From Methylobacterium terrae (GTDB lineage: Bacteria > Pseudomonadota > Alphaproteobacteria > Rhizobiales > Beijerinckiaceae), in contig NZ_CP029553.1 in the NCBI RefSeq assembly GCF_003173755.1, positions 1,265,001 to 1,329,000 on the forward strand: 64,000 bases of DNA, written 5' to 3'. Below the pieces are notes generated by a model. It was not told where the DNA came from and did not search any database. It saw only the letters and a list, made by a program, of their open reading frames with translations. Each line of letters opens with the position of its first letter. Positions within the stretch are counted from its first letter, which is position 1. Positions 1 to 9,396 of this stretch are shown piece after piece. The translations under genes were made by a program, and so were the position numbers.

Positions 1-580
1 CGTTGTGGATCATCTTGACGAAGTGGCCGGCACCGCTCGGGCCGGCATGGATGTAGCCGTGCTCGGCGCGGGCATCGCGCCCGTCGCGGCCCGGCGTGCG
101 CGACACCTCGCCGAGGCCGGGGGCCAGGGTCTTGAAGATCGGGTCGAGCCGGTCGACCGCCGCCTTGTGGCCGCCGATCATCATGCAGTAGCCGCGCTCC
201 AGGCCCCAGACGCCGCCGGACGTGCCGACATCGACGTAGTGCAGGCCCCGCTCGTCGAGGATCGCCGCGCGGCGGATGTCGTCCTTGTAGAACGAGTTGC
301 CGCCGTCGATGATCACGTCGTCGGGCTGCATCAGCCCGGCGATCTTCATCACCGTGACCTCGGTCGGGTCGCCCGCCGGCAGCATCACCCAGGCGGTGCG
401 GGGCACCTCGAGCTTCGACACGAAGTCCTCGAGGCTGTCGGCGCCGACCGCGCCCTCCTGCACCAGGGCCGCCACGGCCTTGGGATCCTGGTCGAACACC
501 ACGGCCGTGTGTCCGTTGCGCAGGAGCCGGCGGACGATGTTGCCGCCCATCCGACCGAGACCGACCATGCCGAGTTGCAT
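1..580 (-). CDS. gnd: 6-phosphogluconate dehydrogenase (partial, C-terminus off the left edge)
   Basis: Oxidative decarboxylation of 6-phosphogluconate to ribulose 5-phosphate in the cytoplasmic oxidative pentose-phosphate pathway. The 193 visible residues begin with the dinucleotide-binding turn GLGRMGGN right after the start and include the substrate-loop signature [10 protein letters not shown] and the block [19 protein letters not shown], all typical of this family. The ATG at 580-578 gives the expected [13 protein letters not shown] opening. The rest of the protein, including the all-alpha C-terminal domain, lies outside the window, so length cannot be judged. The gene is read in the same direction as tal-pgi about 150 bp upstream, which fits one pentose-phosphate cluster. 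Whether the cofactor is NAD or NADP cannot be read from this fragment. Confidence 0.92.
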   Translation of the reverse strand, partial: MQLGMVGLGRMGGNIVRRLLRNGHTAVVFDQDPKAVAALVQEGAVGADSLEDFVSKLEVPRTAWVMLPAGDPTEVTVMKIAGLMQPDDVIIDGGNSFYKDDIRRAAILDERGLHYVDVGTSGGVWGLERGYCMMIGGHKAAVDRLDPIFKTLAPGLGEVSRTPGRDGRDARAEHGYIHAGPSGAGHFVKMIHN

Positions 581-729
581 CGCGTCACTCCTCGCCGGCG
601 AGGCCGGGGCCGGCGGCCCGTGGGCACGAAGGCCCGTCGTATCTGTGCGGCGCGGTTCCCCTCTCCGGGCGATCCCGGGCTGGCCCGGGATCGCTGCGAG
701 GCGTGGGAGAGGGGAGACCGGGTACCTGC

Positions 730-3561
730 CTAACTAAGGGCCGACTTCAGCCGGTCGAGCCCCTCGGCCACATCGCCCTTGATGTGGACCCGCAACGCCC
801 GGCGGCCGCGCTCCGAGAGCACGCCGAAATCGCCCCGCGCCTGGGCGGCGATCACAGTGGCGAAGCCCAGGCTGCGGCCCGGGATGGCGAGATCGGGCGC
901 CTCCGAGGTGATCTGGAGGAAGACGCCGGTGTCGGGCCCGCCCTTGTAGGCCTGGCCGGTCGAGTGCAGGAAGCGCGGCCCGAACTCGGCGCAGGTCGCG
1001 ACGTGCTTCTTCTCGCGCAGGGCCACCCGCGCCTCCTGGAGCGGCCTGAGGTGCTCCGGGTTGCGGGTGACGTAGGCGAGGAGCGCGACGTAGTCGCCGG
1101 CAGAGACCCTGCCCACCTGCGCCTTGATCCAGCTCTCCGGATCCGAGCCGGCACCGGCCCGGCGCAGGGCCTCGGCGTTGGCGTCGTCGGTGTAGAGGGC
1201 GAAGTTCTCGTCCTCCGCCACCGGCGTCTCGGGCGGCAGCGCGCCGTCCGTCTCGGCGGCCGAGAACAGCTCGCGGGTCTTGATCTTGCTCGCCTCGACG
1301 TCGGGCTGGTCGAACGGGTTGATGCCGAGCACGGCGCCCGCCACCGCCGTGGCGATCTCGAAGCGGAAGAATTCCTGCGGCAGGCTCGCCTTGGAGGCGA
1401 GCGCGATCCGCACCACCGGGTGCCCGGCCTCCTCCAGCGCCCTCACGGCCGAATCCTGGGCCGGATCGGCGCCCGCGTCGATGCGCAGGTACACGAAGAC
1501 CCGGTCCTTGCCGTAGGCGGCGGGCGCGGCCAGCGGCTCGTCGTCGATCGGGATGAGGCCCTTGCCCTCCTTGCCGGTCGATTCGGCGATCAGTTGCTCG
1601 GCCCAGGCGCCGAAGGTGCCGATGCCCGGGGAGGCGATCAGCGTGACCTTGTCTCGACCCTGCTCGGTCGCCGCCTTGCCGAGCACGAGGCCGAGCTGCA
1701 CGCCCGGGTTCAGGTCCGGCGGCACGTCGGAGCCGCAGGAGCGCACCATGGTGCGGGCGCTGGCGAGGAACGCCTCGACGTCGAGGCCCATCGCGGCGGC
1801 CGGCACCAGGCCGAAGGCCGAGAGCACGGAGTAGCGCCCGCCGATCTGCTTCACGCCGTAGAAGATGCGCCGGAAGCCGTCGTCCTTGGCCGCCTTCTCC
1901 ATCGCCGAGCCCGGATCGGTCACGGCGACGAAGTGCCGGCCGGCCTTCTCGCGGCCGACCGTGTCGCGCATCCGGCCGAGGAAGTAGTCGCGAAACACGT
2001 TGGGCTCGAGGGTCGAGCCCGACTTCGAGGCGACGATGAACAGGGTGCGCTCGAGGTTCACCGCGGCCTCGACCGCCCGCACCTCGTCCGGATCGGTCGA
2101 ATCGAGGATGCGCAGGCGCGGGAAGCCCGCTTGCGGCCCGAACGTCTCGGCCAGCACCTCCGGCCCGAGGCTGGAACCGCCCATGCCGAGCACCACCGCG
2201 TCGGTGAAGCCCTCCTGCTTCACCTCCGCCGCGAAGGCGGCGTAGTCGGCCGCCTTCTTCGCCTCGTCCTCCACGATGGTGAGCCAGCCGAGCCACTGCG
2301 CCTCGTCGGCACCGCTCCACACGGAGGCGTCGCGCTGCCACAGGCGGCGCACCAGCCCGTCCTTGCGCCAGGTCTCGATGGCCTTCTTCACCGGCTCGTC
2401 GAGGCTGCCGAGCGCGAGGGCCTGGCGGTCGAGCCCGGTGTCGAGGAAGGTCTGGCGCTTGCCGGCGACGGCGCCCAGCACCTTGTCGGCGGCGTCGACG
2501 AAGAGCTGCACGCCCTCCTCGACGAGCTGGCGCGCCACCGCGTCGATGTCGATCCCGGTCTTGGCGAGGTGCGCCATCACCCGCTCGGCCTCGTCGACGC
2601 CCTCTTCCAGGCTCGCCCGCACTTTGCCGTGGTCGCGGAAGGCGTCCATCGTCGCCGGCGGGATGGTGTTGACGGTGTTGGGGCCGATCAGTTCCTCGAC
2701 GTAGAGCACGTCGGAGTAGGCCTTGTTCTTGACGCCGGTGGAGGCCCAGAGCAGGCGCTGCGGATGGGCGCCCTTGTCCGCGAGCCGCTTCCAGCGCTCG
2801 CCGGCGAACAGCCGCTTGTAGCGCTGATAGGCGAGCTTGGCGTTGGCGATCGCGACCTTGCCCTTGAGGCCTTCCAGCGCCGCCTTCTCGTCCGGATCGT
2901 TGGCCGCCGCGATCTTCTGATCGAGGAGCTTGTCGACCGCCGCGTCGATGCGGCTGATGAAGAAGCTCGCCACGCTGGCGACCCGGCCGATATCGCCGCC
3001 GCTCGCGGCGAACTTGTCCAGGCCCTCGATATAGGCGTTGGCGACGTCCTCGTAGGGCCCTTGAGCGAAGAGCAGCGTGACGTTGATGTTGATGCCGTCG
3101 GCCGTGAGGTCGCGGATCGCCGGGATGCCTTCCGGCGTCGCCGGCACCTTCACCATCAGGTTGTCGCGGGCCACCGCCTTGTGGAGCCGGCGCGCCTCCT
3201 CGAGCGTCTCCCCGGTATTCAGCGCCAGGTAGGGCGAGACCTCCAGGCTGACGAAGCCGTCCTGGCCCCCGCTCGCCTCGTAGACCGGGCGCAGCACGTC
3301 CGCGGCGGCCTGGATGTCGGCGATGGCCAAGCCCTCGTAGAGGTCGATCACCCGCTCGTCGCCCGCCGCCTTGAGGGCGTCGTCGTACTCGTCCGAGTGG
3401 CCGATCGCCTTCTCGAAGATCGCCGGGTTCGAGGTCACCCCGCGCAGACCGTCCTCGTCGACCAGGCGCTTGAGCCCGCCCTCCTGGACGAAGCCCCGGG
3501 CCACGAAATCGAGCCAGACGGCCTGGTCCTGTTCGGCGTGCAGCTTCTTGAGCGGGTTCAT
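730..3561 (-). CDS. tal-pgi: Bifunctional transaldolase / glucose-6-phosphate isomerase
   Basis: A 943-residue fusion. Residues 1 to about 375 are a transaldolase (sedoheptulose 7-phosphate plus glyceraldehyde 3-phosphate to erythrose 4-phosphate plus fructose 6-phosphate), with the Schiff-base lysine near residue 138 in [11 protein letters not shown] and the N-terminal [11 protein letters not shown]. From about residue 390 follows a phosphoglucose isomerase with SIS-type sugar-phosphate loops ([23 protein letters not shown]). The product of the first half, fructose 6-phosphate, is the substrate of the second, so the fusion could channel carbon between the pentose-phosphate pathway and glucose 6-phosphate. 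Such fusions are known in several alphaproteobacteria and cyanobacteria. No stop or frameshift interrupts the linker. It is followed on the same strand by gnd. Confidence 0.95.
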   Translation of the reverse strand: MNPLKKLHAEQDQAVWLDFVARGFVQEGGLKRLVDEDGLRGVTSNPAIFEKAIGHSDEYDDALKAAGDERVIDLYEGLAIADIQAAADVLRPVYEASGGQDGFVSLEVSPYLALNTGETLEEARRLHKAVARDNLMVKVPATPEGIPAIRDLTADGININVTLLFAQGPYEDVANAYIEGLDKFAASGGDIGRVASVASFFISRIDAAVDKLLDQKIAAANDPDEKAALEGLKGKVAIANAKLAYQRYKRLFAGERWKRLADKGAHPQRLLWASTGVKNKAYSDVLYVEELIGPNTVNTIPPATMDAFRDHGKVRASLEEGVDEAERVMAHLAKTGIDIDAVARQLVEEGVQLFVDAADKVLGAVAGKRQTFLDTGLDRQALALGSLDEPVKKAIETWRKDGLVRRLWQRDASVWSGADEAQWLGWLTIVEDEAKKAADYAAFAAEVKQEGFTDAVVLGMGGSSLGPEVLAETFGPQAGFPRLRILDSTDPDEVRAVEAAVNLERTLFIVASKSGSTLEPNVFRDYFLGRMRDTVGREKAGRHFVAVTDPGSAMEKAAKDDGFRRIFYGVKQIGGRYSVLSAFGLVPAAAMGLDVEAFLASARTMVRSCGSDVPPDLNPGVQLGLVLGKAATEQGRDKVTLIASPGIGTFGAWAEQLIAESTGKEGKGLIPIDDEPLAAPAAYGKDRVFVYLRIDAGADPAQDSAVRALEEAGHPVVRIALASKASLPQEFFRFEIATAVAGAVLGINPFDQPDVEASKIKTRELFSAAETDGALPPETPVAEDENFALYTDDANAEALRRAGAGSDPESWIKAQVGRVSAGDYVALLAYVTRNPEHLRPLQEARVALREKKHVATCAEFGPRFLHSTGQAYKGGPDTGVFLQITSEAPDLAIPGRSLGFATVIAAQARGDFGVLSERGRRALRVHIKGDVAEGLDRLKSALS

Positions 3562-3667
3562 GCCTGCGGTCTCCGCGTGTTTGCCGCAGATGTGGACCGC
3601 GAGGGGACGGTGTCCAGGGGGGCGGCCCCTGATAAGCTTGGCCGTTGGCGCGAAAACGGCGCTGCCG

Positions 3668-4042
3668 TCAGCGCCGCACCGGCCAGAACGCCGCGACGGC
3701 GACCAGCACCCAGCCGAGGATCAGGATCATCCCGCCGCTCGGCGCCGCCATCGGAAAGAGCGGCACCTGCATGAGCGCCCGCACCGAGAGGTCGCCGGAG
3801 AACAGCGCGAGGCCGAGCGCCAGGGCGAAGCCCGCCCCCCTGACCGGCGCCGGATGCGCCCGCCCGCTGCCGGCGAGGAGCGCGAGACCCAGGAGGGCAG
3901 GGGCGTGGAACAGCAAGAACTGCGCCGCCGTGGCGAGGCTCGTCGCTCCGGCGATGTGGGCCGCCGCGGCCGAGAGCCCGACGCCGAGCGCCCCGGCCAG
4001 GCCGGCGAGCGCGATCAGGGCCCGGTCGGCGGGGTGCATCAC
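3668..4042 (-). CDS. DUF423 family membrane protein
   Basis: A 124-residue integral membrane protein with about four hydrophobic helices and short loops, matching the DUF423 (YgdD-like) family in length and pattern: a small-residue first helix ([20 protein letters not shown]), a helix with [13 protein letters not shown], and a third containing the family-typical [10 protein letters not shown]. The molecular function of DUF423 is not established. The start overlaps the end of engB by four bases, so the two are translationally coupled. It is probably the last gene of the rpmH-rnpA-yidC-engB run. Confidence 0.85.
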   Translation of the reverse strand: MMHPADRALIALAGLAGALGVGLSAAAAHIAGATSLATAAQFLLFHAPALLGLALLAGSGRAHPAPVRGAGFALALGLALFSGDLSVRALMQVPLFPMAAPSGGMILILGWVLVAVAAFWPVRR

Positions 4043-4707
4043 TCGCCCCGCTCGGAGAGCAGCCGGGCGATGCTGGCGCGCAGGTCCGCGACGCCGTCGT
4101 CGGTGCGGCTCGAGGTCAGGACGATCTCGGGGTAGGCCGCCGGGCGTCGGGCGATCGCCGCCGCGGTGGCGTCGAGCCGGGCGTCGATCTCGTGCTTCTT
4201 GAGCGCGTCCGACTTCGTCAGCACGATCTGGTAGGAGACCGCGGCCTTGTCGAGCCCGTCCAGCACCTCGGCGTCGTTCGGCTTGATGCCGTGGCGCGAG
4301 TCGATCAGCACGTAGACCCGGGCGAGGTTGGCCCGCCCGCGCAGGTAGGAATGGATCAGGTCGGTCCAGGCCGCGACCTTCGCCTTCTCGACCGCGGCGT
4401 AGCCGTAGCCCGGCATGTCGACGAGGACGAGCTTGCCGCCGCCCACGTCGAAGAAGTTGAGTTGCTGGGTGCGGCCCGGCGTGTGCGAGGTCCGCGCCAG
4501 CGCGTTGCGGCCAGTCAGCGCGTTGATCAGGCTCGACTTGCCGACGTTGGAGCGGCCCGCGAAGGCGATCTCGTGGCCCCGCATCGGCGGGAGGATCTCG
4601 AGCTTGTCGGCGGCGTAGAAGAAGTCGGCGGAGCCCGCGAAGAGCAGCCGCCCCGCTTCGCGCAGGGCGGCCGCCTTCTCGGCCTCGGTCTGAGGTTCGT
4701 CCTGCAT
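4039..4707 (-). CDS. engB: Ribosome biogenesis GTPase EngB (YihA/YsxC)
   Basis: A 222-residue TrmE-Era-EngA-EngB class GTPase needed for large ribosomal subunit assembly. The G1 loop is [10 protein letters not shown], the G3 region DMPGYGYA and the G4 motif TKSD (in [10 protein letters not shown]), with an N-terminal extension of about 45 residues before the P-loop. Family members normally have about 200-220 residues. It sits 16 bp downstream of yidC and overlaps the following DUF423 gene. The yidC-engB order is common in alphaproteobacteria and links membrane insertion with ribosome assembly. Confidence 0.95.
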   Translation of the reverse strand: MQDEPQTEAEKAAALREAGRLLFAGSADFFYAADKLEILPPMRGHEIAFAGRSNVGKSSLINALTGRNALARTSHTPGRTQQLNFFDVGGGKLVLVDMPGYGYAAVEKAKVAAWTDLIHSYLRGRANLARVYVLIDSRHGIKPNDAEVLDGLDKAAVSYQIVLTKSDALKKHEIDARLDATAAAIARRPAAYPEIVLTSSRTDDGVADLRASIARLLSERGE

Positions 4708-4723
4708 CTCAGCTCCCGGGCCT

Positions 4724-6562
4724 TCAGCTCTTGGCCTTCGCCGCCTTCGGCGATCGCGAGAACGTCGAGCGCAGGTTGTCCCACAGCTCCACCTTCACCC
4801 CGTTGCGCCGCATGATCACGTATTGCTGGATCACCGACAGGGTGTTGTTCCAGGCCCAGTAGATCACCAGGCCGGCCGGGAACGAACCGAGCATGAAGGT
4901 GAAGATGATCGGCATGAAGGTGAAGACCTGGGCCTGGACCGGGTCCGGCGGCGCGGGGTTCATCTTCATCTGCACGAACATCGTCACGCCCATGATGAGC
5001 GGCCAGATGCCGAGGTGGAGGATGTCCGGCGGCGTGTAGGGCAGGAGGCCGAACAGGTTGAACAGCGAGGTCGGATCCGGCGCCGCCAGGTCGCGGATCC
5101 AGCCGAAGAACGGCGCGTGCCGCATCTCGATGGTGACGAACAGCACCTTGTAGAGCGCGAAGAAGACCGGGATCTGCACCAGCACCGGCCAGCAGCCGGC
5201 GACTGGGTTGATCTTCTCCTTCTTGTACAGCTCCATCATCGCCTGCTGCTGCTTGACCTTGTCGTCACCGTAGCGCTCGCGGATGGCGGTCATCTCCGGC
5301 TGGACGGCCTTCATCTTGGCCATCGAGACGTAGGAGCGGTTGGCGATCGGCAGGAACAGCAGCTTCAGCAGGAAGGTGACGACCAGGATCGAGACGCCGA
5401 AATTGCCGAAGAGCCGGTAGAAGAAGTCCAGCGCCTTGAACATCGGCTTGGTGATGAAGTAGAACCAGCCCCAATCGATCAGCAGGTCGAAGCGCTTGAT
5501 GCCGAGCGACTGCTCGTAGCCGCCGATGGTGCCGACCTCCTTGGCGCCGGCGAAGAGGTGCTGCTCCGACGTGACCGTCGCGCCGGGCGCGACCTGCTTG
5601 GCCTCGCCGAGGCTGCCCGCCTGGTAGACCTTGGTGGCGCCCTCGTCGCGCTCGGTGAACGAGCCGGTATAGGGGGTCTTCTGGTCCGGGATCGTGGTGG
5701 CGGCCCAGTACTTGTCGGTGATGCCGAGGAAGCCGCCGGTCACGCCGGTCCAGGAATGGCCGCGGGTGCCCGGAGCCCCGAGCGGGTTCTCCTTGGCGAG
5801 CTTGTCGTAGGTGAATTCCTGCAGGCCCTGGTCGCCGAGGACGCCGATCATGCCCTCGTGGAGAACGTAGTAGCCCTGCGTGTGCGGCTTGCCCCAGCGC
5901 GAGACGAGGCCGTACGAGTAGAGCGTGACCGGGTTGGCGCCCTTGTTCTCGACCGCGTCGGCGACCGTGAACATGAACTTGTCGTCGACCGAGATCGTGC
6001 GGCGGAAGGTGAGGCCGGCGCCGTTGTCCCAGGTCAGGACGAGCGGCTTCTGCGGCGTCAGCACGTCGCTCTCGGCGGTCCACACCGTGTCGCCGCCCGG
6101 CAGCGGGCCGGCATTCTGGCCGACCCAGCCGAACTCGGCGTAGTACGGGTTGGCCGAGCCGACCGGCGACAGCAGATCGATGCGCGGCGACGAGTTGTCG
6201 ACGGTCTCGTGGTAGTTCTTCAGGAGCACGTCGTCGATGCGACCGCCCTTGAGCGCAACCGACCCGGCGAGCGCCGGGGTGTCGATGCGCACCCGCGGCG
6301 AGCGGGCGAGCGCCTCGTCGCGGCTCGCCGCGAGCGCCGGGCTGCCGCCGGGCGCGCCCGGCAGGGTGCCGGGAAGCGGGCTCGCGGGGCCGCCCTCGCG
6401 CGGGCTCGCCGCCGGGCCGTCCTTCGCGGCTTGCGCCTGCTTGGCCGCCTGCTCCTGACGCTGGCGCTCCACCTGCGGCGCGCTGACGAAGTAGTTCCAG
6501 CCGAGCAGCACCGCCAGCGACAGCGCGACGGCGATGATCATGTTCGTCTTGTCGTTACCCAT
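4724..6562 (-). CDS. yidC: Membrane protein insertase YidC
   Basis: Inner-membrane insertase and chaperone (YidC/Oxa1/Alb3), acting alone or with SecYEG. The 612-residue length and layout match Gram-negative YidC: an N-terminal membrane anchor (about residues 8-26, [17 protein letters not shown]), a low-complexity Ala/Pro/Gly linker, a large periplasmic beta domain (about 75-370), then the conserved insertase core with five membrane segments, including [18 protein letters not shown] and the cytoplasmic loop [11 protein letters not shown]. It is downstream of rnpA and rpmH as in many bacteria. The 111-bp gap to rnpA leaves no room for a full yidD gene, which often lies between them. Confidence 0.97.
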   Translation of the reverse strand: MGNDKTNMIIAVALSLAVLLGWNYFVSAPQVERQRQEQAAKQAQAAKDGPAASPREGGPASPLPGTLPGAPGGSPALAASRDEALARSPRVRIDTPALAGSVALKGGRIDDVLLKNYHETVDNSSPRIDLLSPVGSANPYYAEFGWVGQNAGPLPGGDTVWTAESDVLTPQKPLVLTWDNGAGLTFRRTISVDDKFMFTVADAVENKGANPVTLYSYGLVSRWGKPHTQGYYVLHEGMIGVLGDQGLQEFTYDKLAKENPLGAPGTRGHSWTGVTGGFLGITDKYWAATTIPDQKTPYTGSFTERDEGATKVYQAGSLGEAKQVAPGATVTSEQHLFAGAKEVGTIGGYEQSLGIKRFDLLIDWGWFYFITKPMFKALDFFYRLFGNFGVSILVVTFLLKLLFLPIANRSYVSMAKMKAVQPEMTAIRERYGDDKVKQQQAMMELYKKEKINPVAGCWPVLVQIPVFFALYKVLFVTIEMRHAPFFGWIRDLAAPDPTSLFNLFGLLPYTPPDILHLGIWPLIMGVTMFVQMKMNPAPPDPVQAQVFTFMPIIFTFMLGSFPAGLVIYWAWNNTLSVIQQYVIMRRNGVKVELWDNLRSTFSRSPKAAKAKS

Positions 6563-6673
6563 GGACCCGCGACGCCTGCCGCCTAAAGAGCGGGACCGAG
6601 GGCGGGCCTGGCGGCCCGCATCCCGGCCCTCACGACCACCACGACGAGGCGATTCCGGCTGCCCGGGATCGCC

Positions 6674-7171
6674 TCACGAACTCCGTTCCGGGGATCTCGC
6701 ATCCGAGGCCTTCGCCGCCTCGCCCGAGCCCCGCTTGCCCCGGCCCCGTCCGGGCCTCCCGCCCTCCGCGGAGGGGGGCTTGGGCGCCTTCGGCTTCGTG
6801 ACGATGCCGAGGGCCTGCCGGACGTCCTCGACCAGCTGCGCGAAGGGCGCCGCCAGGGCGTCGCGCCCGCCGATCAGCACCACGTCGGCCGCCTTGTCCC
6901 GCTGCGCCGGCCCGGCCTCTCCCGCCGCGATCTGCGCCGCGACCTTGAGGCGGCGGCGGATGCGGTTGCGCTCGGTGGCGTGGCCTTCCCGCTTCGTCAC
7001 GGTGAAGCCCACGCGCAGGCCGCCCGGCGGTCCATCGTCCCGCAGGCGGCCCTGTGCCGTCAGGCGCTCGGTATGAAAACGGCGGCCCTTGGCCGCCGCC
7101 AGATAGTCCGGGCGCCGGGTGATCCGGCCGATCGGCGGCGGGCCGCCGGGCTCCGCGGCGCTCGTTGGCAC
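6674..7171 (-). CDS. rnpA: Ribonuclease P protein component
   Basis: Protein subunit of RNase P, which assists the catalytic RNA in maturing tRNA 5' ends. The 165-residue product has the family's basic RNR helix (ATERNRIRRRLK), the preceding beta segment LRVGFTVTKREGHA, and the C-terminal ADVVLIGGRDAL. A lysine/proline/glycine-rich tail of about 45 residues extends past the usual end of about 120 residues. The start is GTG at 7171, with AAGG about 10 bases upstream in the 12-bp gap after rpmH. The rpmH-rnpA-yidC order is the classical arrangement. Confidence 0.93.
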   Translation of the reverse strand: MPTSAAEPGGPPPIGRITRRPDYLAAAKGRRFHTERLTAQGRLRDDGPPGGLRVGFTVTKREGHATERNRIRRRLKVAAQIAAGEAGPAQRDKAADVVLIGGRDALAAPFAQLVEDVRQALGIVTKPKAPKPPSAEGGRPGRGRGKRGSGEAAKASDARSPERSS

Positions 7172-7183
7172 CGCGCGCCGACC

Positions 7184-7318
7184 TTACGCCGAGAGGCGCT
7201 TGCGGCCGCGGGCGCGGCGGGCTGCGATCACCTTGCGGCCGCCGACGGTGGCCATGCGGGCACGGAAGCCGTGGCGGCGCTTGCGCACGAGCTTCGACGG
7301 TTGATAGGTTCTCTTCAC
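7184..7318 (-). CDS. rpmH: 50S ribosomal protein L34
   Basis: A 44-residue, very basic ribosomal protein beginning [18 protein letters not shown] and ending [10 protein letters not shown], which matches the full length and conserved pattern of bacterial L34. The start codon is GTG (positions 7318-7316). It is followed after 12 bp by rnpA on the same strand, the conserved pairing in bacteria. The promoter should lie in the roughly 200 bp between this gene and the divergent DUF1192 gene, but no clear boxes were identified. Confidence 0.97.
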   Translation of the reverse strand: MKRTYQPSKLVRKRRHGFRARMATVGGRKVIAARRARGRKRLSA

Positions 7319-7534
7319 GGCTCGTTCTCCGAAGGCCGGGGCCGGCCGGGCGCGTCGCGCCGCCGAGGCCCTCGTGGTCCAGAATGTCTCGACGAAAGCG
7401 AACCGCGCCCGAATGGGGCGCGGTCACGTCGCGCCGGTGTATGGCGGAATGGCCCCTGCGAGTCAATCGCGTTAAGGATCGCGCGAGGGACCATTCGGGG
7501 CACCCGCGACGGGTGCGCGCGAGGGAGAATGCCG

Positions 7535-7726
7535 ATGTTCGACGACGCCGAGAACAGGCCGCGGCCGCAGATCCCGCACCAGATCGGCCAGGACCTCTCC
7601 GCGCTGTCGGTCTCCGACCTCGACGAGCGGATCGAGGCCCTGCGCCGCGAGATCGCGCGGCTCGAGGAGGACAAGCGCCGCAAGCAGGCCTCGCAGGAGG
7701 CGGCGCGGGCCGCGTTCAAGTTCTGA
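7535..7726 (+). CDS. DUF1192 family small protein
   Basis: A 63-residue protein with a short acidic N-terminus (MFDDAENRPRPQIPHQ) and the family-typical central motif LSALSVSDLDERIEALRRE, followed by a charged helix that probably forms a short coiled coil, and an alanine-rich tail. No catalytic residues are expected and the function of DUF1192 is not known. An ATG two codons earlier (7529) is possible, but the GAGGGAG ribosome-binding site lies 7 bp before 7535 and only 1 bp before 7529, so 7535 is preferred. In alphaproteobacteria this small gene is commonly found beside rcdA-type genes. Confidence 0.8.
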   Translation: MFDDAENRPRPQIPHQIGQDLSALSVSDLDERIEALRREIARLEEDKRRKQASQEAARAAFKF

Positions 7727-7938
7727 GACGAGACAGGAGGCGCGTGGTCCCGGAACGATGCCGCGTTCGGGCTGGGCTTCTTCTCTCTTCGTCCGCTCTC
7801 TTCGTCCGCCGGGCGAAGAGGGAGTTCGCGTCTCATCCGGCCCTCGCCGATCGGACCGATCCGCCTCCGTCCTCCGGCGTACGCCCCTCCGCCATCCGGT
7901 TGGCCTGTGAGTGCTTTTCGCGCCCCGCCCGGCGCGCG

Positions 7939-7953
7939 TTAACCATTCCTTAA
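7939..7953. promoter_or_regulatory. Perfect CtrA box
   Basis: TTAA at 7939-7942, seven bases (CCATTCC), TTAA at 7950-7953: the full consensus CtrA recognition site TTAA-N7-TTAA. Its centre is about 35 bp before the first hairpin of the downstream small RNA candidate, the position expected of a CtrA-activated promoter. Binding of CtrA here is inferred. Confidence 0.65.
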
Positions 7954-7979
7954 GCCTTCCGGGCGATAACCAAACCCGT

Positions 7980-8075
7980 CCAGCTTTCTGGATGTCGAGT
8001 GGTCTCTGTCCACTCTGTTTGATGCCTCCCTGTACGACTCTTTCAGCCGCCCCTCGTGGGGCGGCTTTCTTTTTT
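7980..8075 (+). ncRNA. Candidate CtrA-controlled small RNA
   Basis: About 95 nt with no convincing reading frame but strong RNA features. First comes a 4-bp hairpin (7980-7991, CCAG/CTGG), then a perfect 6-bp hairpin (7997-8015, GAGTGG/CCACTC), then a likely unpaired stretch with CCTCCC (8025-8030) that is complementary to Shine-Dalgarno sequences, and finally a rho-independent terminator with a long T-run. A CtrA box lies one promoter length upstream. This is the layout of trans-acting sRNAs with anti-SD loops in alphaproteobacteria. The family could not be named. The alternative is that it is only the 3' end of the DUF1192 transcript, about 250 bp upstream. Confidence 0.5.
8046..8075 (+). 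terminator. Rho-independent terminator
   Basis: Perfect 8-bp stem GCCGCCCC / GGGGCGGC with a TCGT loop, followed by TTTCTTTTTT. Strong for a high-GC genome. It ends the sRNA candidate. Confidence 0.85.
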
Positions 8076-8160
8076 CCTGCACCCGTTTCCTGCGCCCCGC
8101 CGCGCCCGACCGATTTTTCCCACGTTCCTCCGGATCACCCGTCCCCGGCCCGCGTTGACG

Positions 8161-8182
8161 TTAAGGTTAACGATTGGTTGAC
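8161..8182 (+). promoter_or_regulatory. Near-consensus CtrA box upstream of rcdA
   Basis: Two TTAA half-sites (8161-8164 and 8167-8170), the second followed by a 7-bp spacer and TTGAC (8178-8182), one base off the TTAA-N7-TTAAC consensus. TTGAC could also serve as a -35 element. The site is about 110 bp before the rcdA start codon. Control of rcdA by CtrA would form a feedback loop, as described in Caulobacter; here it is inferred. Confidence 0.5.
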
Positions 8183-8289
8183 GGCGCGCCGCCCGCGGAG
8201 TGGCGCTATCGTTGCGCCAGACAGCCCGAGCGCACCGTGGATGTCCCGTATCGACGCGGGACCGGGGTCGCGGTGGCACAGGAGGGATC

Positions 8290-8817
8290 ATGGGCGGGAT
8301 GATGGACGTGATGTTTCGGGACGAGCGGCCCACCGTGCGCTTCGGCGAGACGTTCGTGGCGTCCGAGGGCTTCAAGATGCTGTTTCGCGAGGGCATGACC
8401 CTTGTGGAGGAGACGGCGGCCTATCTCGACGGTCCCGGCCGCGACGAATCGCGTCTGCTCGCCCGCCACGCCGCCCTGACCTATGCCAGCGAGAGCATGC
8501 GGCTCACCACGCGGCTGATGCAGATCGCCTCGTGGCTGCTGGTGCAGCGGGCCGTGTCCGAGGGCGAGCTGAGCCTGAGCGAGGCCGCCGAGGAGAAGAC
8601 CCGGGTGCGCCTCTCGGCCGTCGAGCCGAACGAGTCCGCGCCCGTCCTCGTCGCCGAATTGCCGCTGTCGCTTCAGGCCCTGATCGGCCAGTCGAAGCGT
8701 CTGCACGCCCGCATCCTGCACCTCGACCAGCTCATCTCCGACGACCGCCCGACCCCCGAGCCGCGGGTGAGCCCGGTCTTTGCTCAGCACGACATGCTGC
8801 GGGTGGCGTTCGGCTGA
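8290..8817 (+). CDS. rcdA: Protease adaptor RcdA (regulator of CtrA degradation, DUF1465 family)
   Basis: A 175-residue, mostly helical DUF1465 protein. In Caulobacter RcdA is an adaptor that helps deliver CtrA and other substrates to ClpXP during the cell cycle. The family core is visible: FKMLFREGMTLVEETAAYLDG followed by ALTYASESMRLTTRLMQIAS and WLLVQRAVSEGELS, then a less conserved C-terminal half ending in HDMLRVAFG. The start at 8290 follows GGAGG at 8281-8285; longer in-frame starts upstream lack such a site. A near-CtrA box precedes the gene and a bidirectional terminator follows it. Family membership is clear; the CtrA-degradation role in this organism is inferred. Confidence 0.8.
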   Translation: MGGMMDVMFRDERPTVRFGETFVASEGFKMLFREGMTLVEETAAYLDGPGRDESRLLARHAALTYASESMRLTTRLMQIASWLLVQRAVSEGELSLSEAAEEKTRVRLSAVEPNESAPVLVAELPLSLQALIGQSKRLHARILHLDQLISDDRPTPEPRVSPVFAQHDMLRVAFG

Positions 8818-8889
8818 GACGGGCCGGGGGAGGGCGCCCGCGGCGTCCTCCCGGATCGCGGGCCCGAGGGAGACGGAACACCGGGCACG

Positions 8890-8922
8890 AAAAAAGCCCC
8901 GGCCGCGAGGCCGGGGCTTTTT
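8890..8922. terminator. Bidirectional terminator between rcdA and rpmE
   Basis: 9-bp GC stem GCCCCGGCC / GGCCGGGGC with a GCGA loop, flanked by six A on the left and five T on the right, so it can stop both the rcdA transcript and the convergent rpmE transcript. Confidence 0.88.
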
Positions 8923-8942
8923 CGCGCGAACGATTCCGCCGC

Positions 8943-9251
8943 TTACTTCTTGCCGAACGAGATGCCGGCGAAGCGCGAGTTGAAGCGGGACAGGCGGCCG
9001 CCGCGGTCCATCAGCTTCTGCTCGCCGCCGGTCCAGGCCGGGTGCGTGCTCGGATCGATGTCGAGGTTGAGGGTGTCGCCCTCCTTGCCGTAGGTGGAGC
9101 GGGTCATGAACGAGCTGCCGTCGGTCAGCACCACCTTGATGAAGTGGTAGTCCGGGTGCTCGGTCGCGGTGCGGGCCACCTTCGGGGTCGCGACCGACTT
9201 GCCGGCGACGGGGGCCGCCTGCTTGGCGGCGGGGGCTGCTTGCTTTGCCAT
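8943..9251 (-). CDS. rpmE: 50S ribosomal protein L31
   Basis: Ribosomal protein L31 of the large subunit. The conserved body begins at [15 protein letters not shown] and includes the hallmark [20 protein letters not shown] and FNSRF. The product has 102 residues, longer than the usual 70-75, because of an Ala/Lys-rich N-terminal extension of about 30 residues. No cysteine is present, so this is the zinc-free (C-) form. The ATG at 9251 is preceded by AGGAA at a normal distance, which supports the extended start. It is convergent with rcdA and shares its terminator. Confidence 0.95.
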   Translation of the reverse strand: MAKQAAPAAKQAAPVAGKSVATPKVARTATEHPDYHFIKVVLTDGSSFMTRSTYGKEGDTLNLDIDPSTHPAWTGGEQKLMDRGGRLSRFNSRFAGISFGKK

Positions 9252-9396
9252 GACGAATTCCTAAGAGTGCGACCCGCGCCGAACGCTCCGCTTCGGGCCG
9301 CGGCCATTGATCGCGCGTAATCGGATGAGCGGCGGCCTATACCTCACCTCCGTGCGCCAAACAAGCGCCGGCACCCCGGACAGCACGACAGTTCAG

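Noticed and set aside
5..733. Open frames on the plus strand across gnd, tal-pgi and many other genes
   Set aside because: They are GC-driven shadow frames opposite strongly conserved genes and show no family-like sequence.
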